Part shown: positions 63,891 to 64,000 of the stretch, piece by piece
Layout: each line of letters opens with the position of its first letter
How positions within the stretch are numbered: position 1 is the stretch's first letter
DNA from: Isochrysis galbana
Lineage: Eukaryota > Haptophyta > Isochrysidales > Isochrysidaceae
DNA length: 64,000 bases
Reading direction: 5' to 3'
Assembly: GCA_018136815.1 (NCBI GenBank)
Contig: CM030932.1
Coordinates: 6,874,230-6,938,229, forward strand
Position numbers and translations under genes: made by a program
The notes under the pieces: generated by a model
What the model was told of the DNA's origin: nothing
The model's database searches: none
Seen by the model: only the letters and a program-made list of their open reading frames with translations

Positions 63891-64000
63891 AAATCGCATA
63901 TCATTAATCTTTATCGGACATGAATAGTGCTAATAAAAGGGCGTATCATGAAGGCATCCTCGAACATGTCAAGATTGAAACAAACGGTGAGGAAGGTTCC

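Overview
The window is nuclear DNA of a unicellular eukaryote, most likely an alga with a complex plastid (haptophyte-like). That placement is inference. Seen directly: GC-rich coding DNA, many short spliceosomal GT-AG introns (one probable GC-AG), one-way and convergent genes with short spacers, and about a third of the window in repeats and mobile elements. There is one assembly gap at 601-700.

Genes recognised, left to right: an ERH-like protein running off the left edge (minus); the 3' end of an NAD-dependent glycerol-3-phosphate dehydrogenase next to the gap; a calcineurin-B-like EF-hand protein; a small four-repeat protein; a two-domain phosphoglycerate mutase; a nucleotidyltransferase fused to an EamA/DMT transporter; an EF-hand/filamin-like protein divergent from a nucleoplasmin-like protein; a UvrC-UvrB-HRDC fusion with ten exons (24931-30854); an unidentified 185-aa protein; an F-box-like protein; mitochondrial SDH4/SDHD with its presequence on a separate exon; a membrane-anchored 799-aa coiled-coil protein; a membrane-anchored 405-aa protein; a GT77-type glycosyltransferase with eight exons (55622-58819); and a disordered 480-aa protein.

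Mobile DNA: (1) six main copies and fragments of a ~760-bp SINE-like element with T-tails and, in four copies, 15-17-bp target-site duplications; (2) a LINE with a 16-bp duplication, an open reverse-transcriptase frame and also a T-tail, plus at least three decayed 3' fragments and several 3'-UTR remnants; (3) a 1.77-kb element with ~145-bp inverted ends, an AT-rich core and a long CT tract; (4) a TTAA-flanked Kolobok/Mutator-like transposon (48770-52833) split by an LTR-type miniature element with two length-identical 748-bp LTRs; (5) a 186-bp MITE whose empty site is preserved in a nearby duplicate. Several insertions are nested in one another.

The most striking gene is the fusion at 24931-30854: the nuclease half of bacterial UvrC joined in frame through a phase-0 intron to a full UvrB helicase, with an HRDC domain where UvrB normally carries its UVR coil. 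It would put the damage-verifying helicase and the 5' incision nuclease of bacterial excision repair in one eukaryotic polypeptide. The second theme is a LINE/SINE pair that appears to share a palindromic 5' head and T-tailed 3' ends, the SINE carrying hairpins supported by compensatory changes.
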